Positions 21,882 to 35,800 of a stretch of 64,000 bases of DNA are shown here, piece after piece. How positions within the stretch are numbered: position 1 is the first letter of the stretch; each line of letters starts with the position of its first letter. The notes beneath the pieces were generated by a model. The model had not been told where the DNA came from. It did not search any database and saw only the letters and a list, made by a program, of their open reading frames with translations. Source of the DNA: Enoplosus armatus (Eukaryota; Chordata; Actinopteri; Centrarchiformes; Enoplosidae); contig NC_092189.1 in NCBI RefSeq assembly GCF_043641665.1, positions 11,060,333 to 11,124,332 on the forward strand. Reading direction: 5' to 3'. Made by a program: the position numbers and the translations under genes.

Positions 21882-24800
21882 ATGGGCTCCATGTTTCGCA
21901 GTGAGGAGGTGTGCCTGGTGCAGCTTTTCCTTCAGTCTGGCTCGGCCTATAACTGTGTCAGTGAGCTGGGAGAGCTCGGCCTGGTTGAGTTCAGAGATGT
22001 GAGTAACTTCTACTGTTGGTTTAGCTCTTGGTTATGATCTCATGGTGAAAAGCTCAGAGTCCAGTACATATAGAGGGCCATTGCCCTCCTAAACTAGTCA
22101 GCTACTGGTTTGGCCTGAATGCTTTTCCACACGCAACTACTTTGCCCACATTTATGCCTTCCTCTTCTGCAAATGGAGGATTGATTTCAACCCTGTTTTT
22201 ATGTGTTTTTGACAAACCTCTGATCATTATTCTAATCCCCACAATCCACTGCTCAATAATTGATCTGTTTACAACTGAATGTTATAATCTTGTATCTGGT
22301 ACCAGTAGATACCTCATGAAGTCACTTTGGAATCTGTAGCATTTCTGAGTTGAGATGGTGATCTGATGGTTGCTTTGAGTCACTGTGAGAATTTTCCATG
22401 TCTCTCTTGTTGTAATCAGATGAACATGAGTAACCCTGTTGCCCTCTTCCTCTCCCCTCTGCTCTGATGTTTTAGTTAAATCCTAACGTGAACTCCTTTC
22501 AGAGGAAGTTTGTCAGCGAGGTCAGGCGATGCGAGGAACTTGAGAAAACTTTTAGTAAGTATTGACTCATTGTTCCCCACTTATATTTTTATCCATTATC
22601 TTTATTTATTTAGTTTGGTTTAGATTCTCCTCATGCCCTTTCTGACCTTCTTCATCTGCCCTTCAGCCTTCCTGGAGCAGGAGATCAATCGCTCCCTGTC
22701 TCCACCATTGCAGGGTCCCCTCCCTCCTCCATGCCCGACACCTCTGGCCCCTCAGCCCCGCGAACTCATCACCATAGAGGAGGAGTGCGAGAGGCTGGCC
22801 AGAGAGCTCAAAGAGGTGAGTGCTTTAAACAAGGCTGAGATGATAAATCAAAGAAGAGCCCATGTTGTCTCACTACTACACCATCAAAAGGGGTTGAACT
22901 TATTGGCTCGACAGATTTTTTTTATTTGCGTGTGTCTCACTAGGTGTCCAGGAACAGAGACAGCCTCCGGGCTCAGCTGACCCAGCTCTGTCAGTACCGA
23001 GGAGTCCTGACCAGGACGCACTCTCTCACAGCCACACAGGTGGTAAAAACTACATTTCTGCAACAATCCCTGCATCATTCATTACATTTTCTTTCATTAT
23101 TGCGCTGTAGTGAGCAAACTGATGTCTGCAAACTAAAACTGGCTTCTTCTCACAGGCACCACCACCTGTGCTCGAAAGCCAAGGCCTGTTTGATAACCGC
23201 CAAGATGTCCATCTCAGGTAGATCTCATTTTCTAAAATGTTCATCATGTGTTTTTATCTACATTTAACATGTTTTCCACAGCGTCTCCTGTCTCTCAGTT
23301 TTGTTGCAGGAGTGGTCCATCCTTGGAAGGTCCCCTCATTTGAACGGTTGTTATGGCGGGCGTGTCGCGGTTATATCATCGTGGATTTCAGAGAAATGGA
23401 GGATCGACTTAAGCATCCAGAAACGGTGGGAACTGGGAGACAGAGAGATGGGATCATGGTTGAGTGATAGATATGAGAGTTATTTCTGTCTAGTATAGTC
23501 TCTAATGATTTGTCACATCTAATGAGTTTTCTTATGGGTATTTTATCACAGCTGTTTCTTTGTTTTGCAGGGTGAAATGGTGCAATGGACAGTGTTCCTC
23601 ATTTCCTACTGGGGGGATCAGATTGGACAGAAAGTCAAGAAGATATGCGATTGGTGGGTAAACCTGTGCATCATTTTGTATATTGTAGATTTCCACACTG
23701 CAGTGTCTGTTGAACCTGTTGAATATCTTTTGATTTCTTCTCCTCACAGCTTCCGCACACAGACATTTGCATATCCTGAGAGCACTGCTGAGAGAGAGGA
23801 GATTCTCCAGGGACTTCAAGGCCGAATTGAAGATATTAAATCAGTAAGTGTAGTGCATATTTTATAAAAGCACAGAGCAGAATTTGTTGAACATGGATAC
23901 AATCACCGGCATTTTTGTCTTTTGTAATGTTTGTGTCACACTTGGAAATACTAGAAAGCACAAAAATAGCTTTTTTTTCCTTCTTCTTAGTACGTCTTAA
24001 ACATGTTGCTCATGCACCCACTGTCACGTCCCTCTACTTCAGGTGTTGTCGCAGACCGAGGCCTTCTTGCAGCAGCTGCTGATGCGGGCTGTGGCTGTGC
24101 TGCCTCAGTGGAAGGTGCGGGTGCAGAAGTGTAAGGCGGTCCAGATGGTGCTGAATCTCTGCAGCCCCTCCGTCACTGACAAATGCCTGATCGCTGAGGC
24201 CTGGTGTCCCACTGCCAAGCTGCCTGAACTGCAGAGCGCTCTGAGAGAGGGAGGGGTAAGACAAAGGCAGAGTTGTACCTGAAGAGACTTGACATAAATG
24301 TGTAATAACACCTTAATTTCTCGCACTCTTCATTTTTATCCGCCCCTCTTCTTCGTCCTCAGAGGAAGAGCGGCAGTGGGGTCGACTCTTTCTACAACCG
24401 CCTACCTTCCTCCACCCCTCCACCCACCCTGTTTCCCCTCAACTCTTTCACAGCCGGTTTCCAGAACATTGTTGATGCCTACGGAGTGGCCAGCTACCGC
24501 GAAGTCAATCCAGGTATGTCGGCACACCGCTGAAAAAAAAAAGTCTCTTCTTAAGACAAAAGACACGTCAGATGATCAAAGTAGAAGCCAGAGAATGCTC
24601 AGCCTTGCATGTTTTTGTTTCTTTAACTTTAGTCTTTTCTCTCAATGCCTCTGCAGCGGTGTACACCATCATTACGTTCCCCTTCCTGTTTGCTGTGATG
24701 TTTGGGGATGTGGGACACGGTTTACTGATGACTCTGGCCGCCCTCTGGATGGTACTTGAGGAAAAGGACCCCAAACTCAAGAACAACAACAATGAGGTAA

Positions 24801-27163
24801 TTCGCTTACAGTGCCCAAACACACACACACACACACACAAATTTCAATTTGACAATTTCTGCAAAACAACTGTAAAACAAAACAGCTGAAGCAAATACTT
24901 AAATACTTAAGTGAGATCCATCTGTGTGTGTTTTAGATCTGGAGGATGATGTTTGGAGGAAGGTATCTGATTTTGCTGATGGGACTCTTCTCTGTCTACA
25001 CGGGGGCCATTTACAACGAGTGCTTCAGCAGAGGCCTCACCACCTTCAGCTCAGCGTGGCACGTCGGCCCGATGTTCAAGGAGAACTTATGGAAGTGAGG
25101 ACATGTCGTACCTTCAAGCTTGAATTCTTGTTTCCTCCAGTCTTCACTCACCTTGATTCTTATCCATCTTACCTAATTGTATTATATTTCTTCCAGTTCC
25201 TCCGTCCTGGCAGGGAACCAGTACTTGTCCATGGATCCTGTTGTGTCTGGTGTTTTCACCAGCCCCTATCCATTTGGCATTGACCCGGTATGGCCATCGC
25301 GCTCCTCCTCGCGACCCTTTCTTCACGACTCCACGTTCTTTCATGCTGTCATCTTGTTTGTCACTGCTTCCGTCATGATCCTGTCTTGTTTTGTGTCATT
25401 GTCAGATTTGGGGGCTGTCCAACAACAAACTAACCTTCCTTAACTCGTACAAGATGAAGATGTCAGTCGTCATCGGTGTCATTCACATGACTTTTGGAGT
25501 CTGTTTGTCATTCTTCAACTACTGGTAAGTAATCATGATTTACCCTTTTTTTTTCAATATTCATTCTGACTTACCTTCACATATCCTTGTTTCCCTGTCC
25601 CTGCTTTCCCTTGTTGTTGTTGTTGTGTTTTCTGCAGGCACTTTGGCAAGATAAGCAATGTGTTCTTTGTGCTGATCCCTGAGCTGTTCTTCATGGTGTG
25701 TCTGTTTGGCTACCTGGTGTTCATGGTGGTCTTCAAGTGGATCGCTTACACCCCTGCCCAGTCCAAAATTGCTCCCAGTATACTTATCCACTTCATAGAC
25801 ATGTTCCTCTTCACAGACAACCCTGAAAACCCACCGCTCTATGAAGGACAGGTGTGTGTGTTTTGTTGATTTACCTAAAAGGAACATATTGCTTCTTTGA
25901 CTCATGTTCTACAATTAGTTTATACTTTATGTATGAAAATCACCTGAAACCTGTTTAAGACATGGAACCCATCGCAGTGAATATTTAGTCTGTATATTCT
26001 CATGTCAAGGTTGTTGAATTGTTCCTCAGTACTGGAAGTGAAATGGATTTTTCTTAATTATCCACAATTGGTATGTTTAAGCGTCCAAGACATAACAGCC
26101 AGCTAGTCAGCAACTGCCTACAATTACCATATTTCACTTTTCTCCCCAGTGTTTGCTTGTGTCCTCTGGGTTATATTTTCTGACAATATAACTTGACGTG
26201 AACTATAACGTGAATGCAATGCTGTTTGGCAGATTACTCTCAAACCTCAGATGTTGAAGTTTCTCGCAAGTACATGAACACACCCACAAAAGCCTTAAAA
26301 CAATCACTGCTTCATCTGCATTAACAAGCAACGATAATGTAATTGTTGCTCAGATTTTTAATAATTATGTGATTTCTGACAAAAGGAGGAATATCAGTCT
26401 TGAGCTAGTTTCAAGTCTCTGCAAGCTCATTTTCATACAGTAATAATATGAACTGAAACCAGTGAACATCTGGAGGGTAGAACTAAAAAGGACTTAAACC
26501 CCCCAAAAACTGTGGCATGCTTTGGAGAATGATTTGCAGAAGTTAAAGTACATGCTATTTATAGTAAACAACTTGCAAAAACACCAGTGTTGTCCTTCAA
26601 AATAACTTGCTAAAGTGAGTGTGTGTTGCTTAATAGCTTAACAGCTGGTCCTGTAACTCTTCATGTGTAGATTGTGGTGCAGAAGATCCTGGTGGTGCTG
26701 GCCCTGTGTTCTGTCCCAGTGCTCCTGCTAGGGAAACCCATGTATGAATATGTCACATTCAAGAAAAGACGACGTCAAGTGGTGAGTCTGTGTTTCACTG
26801 AACTTGTTAAACCTTTTTTCTAGAGGTGGATGTGTTTACTGACAGATTTCTGGTTCTCTGCAACATCAGGAGGAAGACAGACGTCCGCTGGTGGCTGACG
26901 ATGGCTCCATCAACTCTCGTCAGGGGGAGGTGGAGGGAGGAGCTGCTGAAGAGGAGGTAACTTAATTCACTAACAGATTAAATCCAGTCAGAGATGTACT
27001 GTTGGGATTCGTGTGTTTAAACTGTGCTGTCTGCAGGAGTTTGATGCCGCAGACGTGTTCATGCATCAGGCCATCCACACCATAGAGTACTGCTTGGGCT
27101 GCATCTCCAACACCGCCTCTTACCTCCGACTGTGGGCTCTCAGCTTGGCACACGCACGTTAGT

Positions 27164-27196
<33 letters not shown>

Positions 27197-28316
27197 ACAC
27201 GCACAAACACAATATACACCATCATACTCACATGATGCGCACAGACAGATAGACTTCCTCTCTACAACCAAACACTCATGCTATTCTTTTTTCTGCCAGT
27301 TATTCAGACACACATGATATATTTTATATAGCGGATGGTTGTCTGACGGTGAGTTATTTGTGTCTCCACAGAGCTGTCAGAGGTGTTGTGGGTGATGGTG
27401 ATGCGTATTGCCCTGAAGTGGCAGGGCTATGTGGGATCTGTAGTCCTCTTTGTGGTTTTCGCCTTCTTTGCTGTGTTGACCATCTCCATCCTGCTGGTTA
27501 TGGAGGGACTCTCAGCTTTCCTGCACGCGCTCCGTCTGCACTGGTAATGATGGGAGGAAGGAGAGGGTTAAAATACTTGATTAAGACAAGTTGTCTTGTT
27601 TGCGTTTAAACTTCCATAGCCATGTCTCACAAAGCAGGATTGATAAGTAGGCTGGATATCTGCACTGAGTAAAATCTGCAGCTTCTTGCTGTAGTCCATT
27701 TTGAAGGGGTTTGGTTAGTCAGTTAAGTTATTTATGGACTTATAAGACACCAAAAACACAAACATGTTGTTCAGACAAATGCATAACTTCTTACTTACAA
27801 CATTACATTGCAAACAAAGAACTTTGTCATCTTATCTTGGTATACACATTGCACTCATTACACTGTTAGTCATCTGACAAATGTGACGGAGGTGATGGAT
27901 GTGCTCAACAAGTCATGGCAATCTGCCTATGACATTTTGGCTTAAGGGTGTTTAAGCTCAGGGAGGCTCCAAAATGAAAAGAATTCATCCTTTTAGGTAG
28001 CATGAATGTGCTCAGTACATTTATATATGCCTTCTGCATATTACATTTGCATATTTCTTGTGTATAAATGGAAGATTTTGCCAAACCATCTATTTGGGGA
28101 CCAGGACATGACAGGCTTGTTGGTGAGGAGATGTAGAGAAATGGAGTGGGTGGACAAAAAGGGATCATGTGATGTAGTTTCTACTTGCTGTTGCATGTTG
28201 ACTCTGCTTCTCTCTCTTCCAGGGTGGAGTTTCAGAACAAGTTCTACAGTGGATCAGGCTACAAGCTCAGCCCTTTCTCTTTCTCATCTCTGATCAATGC
28301 ATCAGCTGCTATATGA
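21882..28316 (+). CDS. tcirg1: V-type proton ATPase 116 kDa subunit a, isoform 3
   Basis: The a3 subunit forms the proton half-channels of the V0 sector and in mammals drives osteoclast and lysosome acidification. Twenty coding exons give 825 residues (human 830): 21882-21998, 22476-22554, 22667-22815, 22944-23039, 23156-23217, 23299-23425, 23571-23653, 23750-23843, 24043-24255, 24363-24513, 24657-24796, 24937-25094, 25197-25287, 25406-25524, 25638-25851, 26671-26781, 26870-26956, 27037-27157, 27372-27543 and 28223-28316. It opens [20 protein letters not shown] like mammalian TCIRG1. The N-terminal half is the cytosolic arm; the membrane half starts around [38 protein letters not shown] carries the arginine essential for proton transport in this family. 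Resemblance at the N-terminus and tail ([14 protein letters not shown]) favours a3 over a1, a2 or a4. Whether this is a tcirg1a or tcirg1b duplicate cannot be told. Confidence 0.95.
27165..27194. repeat. (CA)15 microsatellite in tcirg1 intron
   Basis: A pure CA run begins a few bases after the donor that follows the exon ending at 27157. Such a run so close to a 5' splice site could affect splicing, but there is no direct sign of that. Confidence 0.95.
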
Positions 28317-28670
28317 TTGGCCAAACGATTAGTTAGGAACGGTTATGTTAACTTATGTGTATTATTGAGTACTTGGACTACAACTACACTCATCAGAATG
28401 ACTTTGTCTCCCCGTCTTAACAATGGTGATCTATTGCCTGTAGGCTATGAAATGGTTTAATTCACTTGCACAATGATCATGATGGTATCGACTGTTATTT
28501 TTGCATCAGTATACTGAGAATGAATGCCCTATATAATGAATTACAATTGCATTATGTGAAATGAAAAAATATACTTTTGTATCCCCTCACTAATTTTCTT
28601 TCCACTATCAGTGTTATGTACTGCTTTCTAATTACTCTTTCAGTAGCTCAATAAATAGTCATCTTTTACT
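28317..28670 (+). other. tcirg1: 3' UTR of tcirg1
   Basis: Non-coding sequence follows the tcirg1 stop. AATAAA at 28650-28655 predicts an end at about 28670. Confidence 0.65.
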
Positions 28671-29164
28671 TTTCACTGTATGAACATATATCATAGATAT
28701 GAATTATAAAAAGGGAAAGCATATCAATTAATGAATCTGTTCTGCAATTTAAGGGAATGTATGATTGTTGAATTTGTGTATTGTGCTTTGATAAGCCAGT
28801 CCTGTAGGATTCTTCAACTGATGGCAGGGAATTATCTGAATGATTTTCATGAGCCAAAGATAGCTTTCCCTTATTGTCACGTCTTCCAATCACAACACAC
28901 AACAGCTATTTATTGGAACTAAGTTTTTTCATGTGCCTTACTAGGACAGAGTGCTTGTTTATCCACTAGGTACTTTGGACAGATCATAACATCCATCATC
29001 ATGCCACTATTTTGAACAAAACTCTGCCCTGGACACATTTCCCTCTTTTTTGTTTGCACTGTAAAATGGATCAAATTTGAACTGAAATTAAATATGATTT
29101 TCTTGTGTAATATTATTGTGGGAATTTATTGTGTCACGTATGTATGACAAATTTGTGAGGTTGT
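28671..29164. other. Intergenic spacer between tcirg1 and the hAT-like element
   Basis: About 500 bases of AT-rich sequence. I see no coding exon, RNA gene or obvious repeat in it. Confidence 0.4.
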
Positions 29165-29674
29165 CAGTGATGTAAGAAGTATTTAAATCCTTGAGTGTAA
29201 GTATAAGGAGTAATGCCACAATGTAAAAATAGCCCATTACAAGAAGTCTACTTAAGTAAAAGTACAGAAGAATTATCAGTAAAATATACTGTATGTATAA
29301 AAGTACCTATTAAGTAGTGTGGGTGGTATATATGTCACATTATTAGATAATATTATTAATTCATTAACATTTACCAGCGTTTGATATAACTGACGTAGAT
29401 AGAGCTAATTTTAACTACTTTCTATACTGTTGGTAGATTAATCTTTATAAATAATGCATCATATTAATAGTAATATTCATAGGTTATTAATAATATATTT
29501 TTAAGATGATCACATGACTAACCAAGTGGTTGCTGTAGCTGTCAGACAAATGTAGTAGAGTAAAAAGAACCCCTGAAATGTCGTGAAGTATAAAATGAAA
29601 ATTGTAAAGTAAAAGTACCTCACAATTGTACTTAAGTACAGTACAAGTACTGTTGTTAAATGACTCCACCACTG
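29165..29674. mobile_element. hAT-like non-autonomous element (TACTTAAGTA family)
   Basis: The left end reads CAGTGATGTAAGAAGTATTT and the right end, read in reverse, CAGTGGTGGAGTCATTTAA. Internal segments CTACTTAAGTAAAAGTACAG and GTACTTAAGTACAGTACAAG are the mark of a common fish repeat. It is about 510 bp without coding capacity. The 8-base flanks GAGGTTGT and AAAGTTAT agree at 5 positions, compatible with an old 8-bp hAT duplication. Relatives lie at 9480-10175, 42700-43130 and 43840-44009. Confidence 0.7.
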
Positions 29675-29988
29675 AAAGTTATTGTCGAGTAAATGGACAG
29701 AAATGTAAAGCAAAGTCCATCTCTTCATTCTGGATGACAACATGTAAACGGACCTTCTGAGGTGCTGGCATTTGTTTCTGTCAGTGCCGCTTTTAAAGTA
29801 ACATCAACTGAACCGGATGTTGTCCGAATGTCAAAGATGGCGCTCCACATGTCACGGTGAATTCTTATCAAATAGCCAGATTAAACGAGTATGTTTTCGT
29901 GTTTTTAAGGACATAACAGTTTGACGGATGGTAGCACATTGACTGGACTATTATTTTAATTAATGAGGTGAACACAGTTGAGGAGGAG

Positions 29989-31286
29989 ATGGCTTTGAGC
30001 GGAATTAGTCGCAGTGTACGACTGTTGTTAGGTCAAATTCAACGATGTCGTCCAATTGTGGCTACAAACCAGATAGGTAATCTAAGTTAAGTGTTTTTAA
30101 TTTTTTTTTTATCACAGCTGTTTTCCCTTTGTGTATCACACTTTGTGATCAACTCAGCAGACGTTATTTAACGTTAGTTAGCGTTAACTAGTTTAACCCA
30201 AATTACTAACTTTTGTCTCTGCTCGCGCCTCTGTTTTATAAAACCTGTTGTCTGTTCCCCAGCTCGGTGTCTAAGTCAGGCAGCCTCTCAGCCGGAGCCC
30301 AGCGCAGATGAAAATGAAGCCGTGAGCCCGACCTTTGTGAACAGAAACCCCCGGAACCTGGAGCAGATGGCTCTGGCTGTGAAGGACCGGGGCTGGAAGA
30401 CGACCTGGCCCCACCGGCAGTTCTACCACAGGTCCTTGTGCACATTTTTTTCTACAGATATGGGTGCATCTTAATAGCTGTTATGTAAAACCAGGTGTTT
30501 CAATTTCCAGTTGATGTGCACCACATTAGACTGACAAACAACGATTCTTGCCAGAGATCAGATGTAGTCATGACTTTGTACCAATTGGACATACTGTATT
30601 GCTCTTCCCTGGTCTGTATTAAACTGTGACTGTGCATTCATGTATACAACCTCAATTTAATCAGTTATGTCCCACTGAGACTCTTTTTCAAGGGAGACCT
30701 GAGTGAACAAAGAAAAGTCATAATAGCGTGAATTAAAAAATGTTACAGGACATCTTTGCCAGGCATTTAATTCTGCAGATCTAAATTTCTTCTCCTCACA
30801 CAGGATTCCTCCTGCCTCCCTCACTTCTGTTTCACCTCGTTTGTCTTGCTCTCGTCTTTTCAGGTTGGAGTTTTCTCGCACCCAGCACCATGTGACAGCA
30901 CAAGTGTTCTCCAGCAGCTCTCCTGTCCCAGTGCTTTCCTGTTCTACCAAGGAGTGGGCGGTGAAGAAGGAGCTGGCTTCCACAACCTGCGTGGCAGCGT
31001 GTCAGGCTGTGGGCGAGGTGCTGGCACATCGATGCCTGCAGGCCGGCATCACCAGGATGGTGTACAGGGCGATTCCCTGGACGTACCGCTCTGACGCTGT
31101 GAGTACATGCAGCACCAACTGCTGTTAGAAAATTAATTTGTGCTGCAACCCCCCCCCCCCCCCCCCCCCCAAGTCATCACCTGCTTCATGTTTATCTCTC
31201 GTTCACAGGTTCAGTCTTTCAGGACAGCAATGAAAGAGGGAGGAATCACCCTCAGTGAACCCAGAAGGAAATACATCGGTACCTGA
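29989..31286 (+). CDS. mrpl18: Large ribosomal subunit protein uL18m, mitochondrial
   Basis: MRPL18 is part of the mitochondrial large ribosomal subunit and is implicated in 5S rRNA import. Four exons give 189 residues (human 180): 29989-30076, 30263-30431, 30864-31098 and 31209-31286. The N-terminus MALSGISRSVRLLLGQIQRC is basic and fits a mitochondrial targeting peptide. The conserved core begins at FVNRNPRNLEQMALAVKDRG and continues through LEFSRTQHHVTAQVFSSSSP, VGEVLAHRCLQAGITRMVYR and AMKEGGITLSEPRRKY, all characteristic of MRPL18. The stop at 31284-31286 lies two codons after KYIG. A polyadenylation signal AATAAA follows at 31515-31520. The gene faces ssh3 tail to tail. Confidence 0.95.
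31149..31170. repeat. Poly-C tract in mrpl18 intron 3
   Basis: An uninterrupted run of 22 C begins about 50 bases downstream of the exon 3 donor and ends about 38 bases before the exon 4 acceptor. Its length makes it prone to sequencing error and polymorphism. Confidence 0.95.
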
Positions 31287-31514
31287 ATTTAGGTGTCACT
31301 GATCACATGTTGTTTTGTAAAAATGTCCTCCGTGTCCCTTACTCTCTGCTCTTTTGTGAATTATGACTGTACTGATATTAAGATGACCAGTATGACAGTG
31401 AATGACAATATAAAGAGAATCAAGTGATGAAAGTAAGATTGCTTGTCCCTGTCCTTTGTCTCTTGTAGATAAAGTGTTTCTGAACAGAAGCAGCTCTCCT
31501 CTGGTGTCTTATTT

Positions 31515-31556
31515 AATAAAGAAACAAAGCGCTTGGTTTGAGTATAATCATTTATT
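31515..31556. terminator. Facing polyadenylation signals of mrpl18 (+) and ssh3 (-)
   Basis: AATAAA at 31515-31520 on the plus strand serves mrpl18. AATAAA on the minus strand (TTTATT at 31551-31556) is the last one available to ssh3. With cleavage 10-30 bases downstream, the two transcripts' 3' ends would meet or overlap by a few tens of bases. Confidence 0.55.
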
Positions 31557-32837
31557 TTTCACTCATAGTGCTTGTTGTAAACCAGAGAGAGGGGCAGACA
31601 GTGGATAGCTTATACAACAAGGCTTAGAGATGTGGACAACATAAAAAAAAATGAATCACTGATCATTTTAATCATATTACAGTGTGACGTTGGCTCAGGC
31701 AGTGGGAACAGTGTGTGTGTGTTGTGGGATTATAAAGTGCATGTGTTCTTTAACGGTCAGCATGCAGGTTAAATGAAGTAAGCTTTAGCTTGGGCTCACT
31801 GGATAAAAAAATAACACCAGCATAAAATAAGAATATTCCACATCAGCATCTAATGATCAAAAGTCTGAAAACCTCGATCCATTAAATGTCAATATAAATA
31901 CGTGAGAAAACCCTGAACAATTTGCTCTCACATATTGGTATAAAAATACATAACATGCACCAGGGTCATCAGCAATTATGTGTGGATACATATATACTGT
32001 ATGCATACATGCAAAACCTTGGGAAGTCACATTTATACTGCAATCAAACCAAAGTGAGATACAGACAACCTGCAGCCACCACGCCGTAAAAACACCAGTC
32101 ATAGCGTTTGTGTCTCATTCTCAGGTTGAAGGCACTCATACAGCCCTGGTGTTTAAATAGAGGAAATAAAAATGAGTGATGTTGGTTCTTAACATACTAA
32201 CATGATAAAGATTTTCAATTATATATATATATATTAATTGGCACATTGGAATACATTGTTTGGCAAACATGCTTGTGCCATAAAACTGGCCCTGACTTGG
32301 TCCATAATGCACAGCTTGGATATGAAAAAGACTTCTGATGAGAGAGAACAGTCCTACAAAAACAGTCCATGTTCAGAGGAAAGTAAAGGAGAACAGTAAT
32401 TGCATAGATATCATTTCTGGAGTGGTGATGAGAGAGCTGAAGAAGGGAAGACAGTACATGGGGGGAGAGACCGGTACGTCTGTATGTGGCAAGATGTGTC
32501 CTAAAAACACTATAATAAAACAACACTGATAATCACTTCAGCCAGCAGATAACCTGGCTTTCACTGGTATAGCAATACTGCAGCAAGATCCTTTTATCAT
32601 CAGTTATAATAATAATAATAATAATAATAATGAGATATGCAATGAAAGACCTGCTAAACATAAATTAAAAACTTCCATCATCTAAAATATAAAGCAGTAA
32701 ATCAGTGTATAAAAACCTTGGCATGTTACTGGAGCACACTTTCCTTCAGGTGTTTTCTCCCTCAGGACTTCTGTTACCTCCTTTCTACGCCCACCCCCCT
32801 CCCCCCCTCTCCCCTCTCTCCCATCTCTTTGATCACT
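31557..32837 (-). other. ssh3: 3' UTR of ssh3
   Basis: Between the ssh3 stop (32838-32840) and its probable polyadenylation signal lie about 1.3 kb of AT-rich sequence without coding exons. It includes a (TAA)n run near 32608-32630 and a C-rich block near 32790-32820. Confidence 0.6.
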
Positions 32838-35800
32838 TTAGGTTTTGCTTTGACCAGCATCCGGCAGGCTTCGCGGTTCAGGTGAAACATCCACACATGC
32901 TTTCTGGTGAATCAGACCCCGTCGCCCTTGGCTACGCCGCCGCTGCCCTGGAGACCGCCTCGGACTGCCAGGCAGCTTTGAAAAGAACAAAGAAGCAGGG
33001 GAGTAATTTATAGAGCAGATAAATGTAATCAGCACTGGCACTGAACTAAAACTGACTGTTGTCAACATTAAATCAAAAAGGAAGCTAAAAAAACTGAATC
33101 AGTAACAGCACATTCTAAGTGTATGTAGAATTATGAATTTCCACCAGCCAAACTATTAAGAGGGTGAACGAGAGACTGGCACTCAGCTTCACCTACCTGT
33201 CCTTTATCCACATCATCTAGCTCACTAATGGACTGCATGAGGGAGAAGAGGTTCATCCTGCCACTGCGACTAACGCTTGAAGCGATCTTGAGGTGAGAGA
33301 GAGAAAGAAAAAGAACAAAACTTTTAGTGAAGGAGTGAGATCAGACAGAATCAGTGCAGTGTGTGTCGGGCTGTCTGCTCACCTTGTCTGGTTCATTCAC
33401 TGTGATAACAGGATTGAGGCCTGGCGGTCCTGTCTGCCCGGGTCCCTGGTTGGTCTCAGACTGGGGTGAGGGCTCTTCAAACACCTGGGTGTGTTTGGGA
33501 AGATAAAAACGATTGAAGACCTAAATCTGCAGGATTTAAAATGCTAATAACATATCAGTGATGTAACTTTACCTCTGTATGTTCCTCTGGATCATCTTTT
33601 TCATCTGGACTCTCTACATCCTCATCATCATACAGCTCATCATCGAGTCCCTCATCGTCCTCCTCTTCCTCTTCTGGCTTTCGTTCCTCCCCTCCCTCCT
33701 CCTTGCGTATTGACTTTTGTCTTTGATCTCTGGACTTTCGCCTCCAGAGGGCGCTGTGACGCTGCTGGCTGCAACGATGAAGGCATATACAGCACAGTCC
33801 TCACATGAGCCCACAAATAAATACCTAAATAACCACAGACAGCGGCAAACTAAATTTAAAAAAATATTTTCTTAAAATAGTAATCGTCTTTATTTTCATG
33901 TCAGCAATGCTGGAATAGAGATCTTCATGCAGCGTTAGGCCCAACGCCATGCCCCACCTTGCGTTGAGGATGCCGTTGTAGGTCTGGAGCTGCTTCATGA
34001 AGCCCTCGTTGGGCTTGATGATGGACCGGCGATCTTCAACGTAGGCCAGCGCCACATCCAGTGGCCAGTGCTGCTGCTTCATGGCGTAGGCGATCACCGT
34101 GGACGCAGAGCGAGAAACGCCCATCTTACAGTGCACCAACACCGCCTGTCCACTCTTCCTGCCATACACAGAGATCAAGAGAAGCTCACTCAGGGATTTT
34201 GGTCACCAAATGCAATTGAAAAATACAGAAGCACTATTTTCCTGTTAAAAAAATGAAATTTCCCAAATGAGTTTCAGTTTGAGTTTGAGGTAAGGGAAAG
34301 CTAGTATATGTAAGTGTATGATATAAAGGAATAGTTCGACATTTTGAGAAATATTACTGGCAGAGAGTTAGATGAGAAGATGGATAACACTCTCATACGT
34401 GTATGCTAAATATGAAGCTACAGCCAGCAGCCGGTGAGATTAGCTTAGCATTCAGACTGGAAACAGGAGGAAACAGCTAGCCTGACTCTGTACAAAGGTA
34501 CAAAAAAGAATCTGCCAACCAAAACCTCTAAAACTCACTAATTATTTGTTTAATCTGAAGTGTAAAAACACTGTTTTACAGAGGGGTTATGTTTAGGACT
34601 ATATCTTGGCCAAACAAAGTAACTCCCTGGAGTCTCCGCTGGTTGCCTGGCAACTGCCAAGAGCCAAGTGTCAAACATTCCCCTTTCTGATTGAGCTTCA
34701 GGCTAATTGGAGCAGTCACAAGTATATGACGCATGTTGATGGTGATTTTTATGGCTAGTAATTGAACAAATCTAAATGTGATGTGGTTAATGACAGAAAT
34801 ATGATAGCAATGTGCTTGTCTACAACTGTAATCTACAAAAAGAAAGCACAATTTCACAAGTTTGGATTGTAAGTGTCTTCTGGTGTGTGTGGGGCTTCAG
34901 GACTACCTTGCAGTGTTGATGAAGTTGTATGTGTCTGTCCAGTGGGGGAGCAGGTCAGTGGCTTCCACATCATACACTCTGATGTTCATGTAAGTGAAAG
35001 ACTCGGGGAAAAAGTTGTCAATCTCCCTCGTCACATTCAGAATATAGCCAATACTGAAACACATGCAGACACAAACTTAGAGCCACAGTGGTGACTCAGA
35101 AAAAACACAGGACACAATTGAGTATCACCCATGTCATGAGACAATGGAAAATAGACAACAACAATAATACACAGAGCTATAGAAAATGTTGCAGGTGAAA
35201 ACACTGACTTGTTTTTCTGCAGCTCCTCAAAGTTCGCTGCGTTCCACTCCGAGCCCTGAAACCAGATAAAGACAGAGAGGTTCAGTCGAGGGCACAAAGA
35301 GTCCTCTTCCCTATCACAGTCAACACAGATCTCCTACAAAGGGGAAGTAACAGTCACATCACAACATCCTGGTGAAAGCACACTTCCGTCAGTTTATTGA
35401 CTAAAGCATAAGAAAGGCTTCTCACCATGGTGGTAAAATAAAGCGTTTTACTGTCTTTGAAGCCGAGCAATCACTCACCAGGTAAAGGAAGTCAAATATT
35501 TTGGAGGGCTTGTCCATCTGAGCCATGGTGACCAGGATCTCGTTGTCAATGTATTCCTTAAAGGGTCTCACGTCGAAGCCCATCCTGGTCTTCAGGGCAG
35601 AGTGCACCTACAACAGCAAAGGAAAGATCAAATTATACAGCCATGCATACATTCTCCTTTTTTTATCTTTTACTTTCCTCAGCCATGCTCCAGTAGTTCT
35701 CTGACTTTATTCAAGCCAACTTCCTCTTTACATCTGCCCATATGTCTATATGTCTTACTATTTTAGACGTGAGGTTGTCTAGGTCTTCAGTCCTCATGAT

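Noticed and set aside
31277..31540. Possible extra splice of mrpl18 (ATCG|GTACCT to an exon near 31470)
   Set aside because: It would replace the natural stop with a tail running through the AATAAA at 31515 and unlike other MRPL18 proteins.
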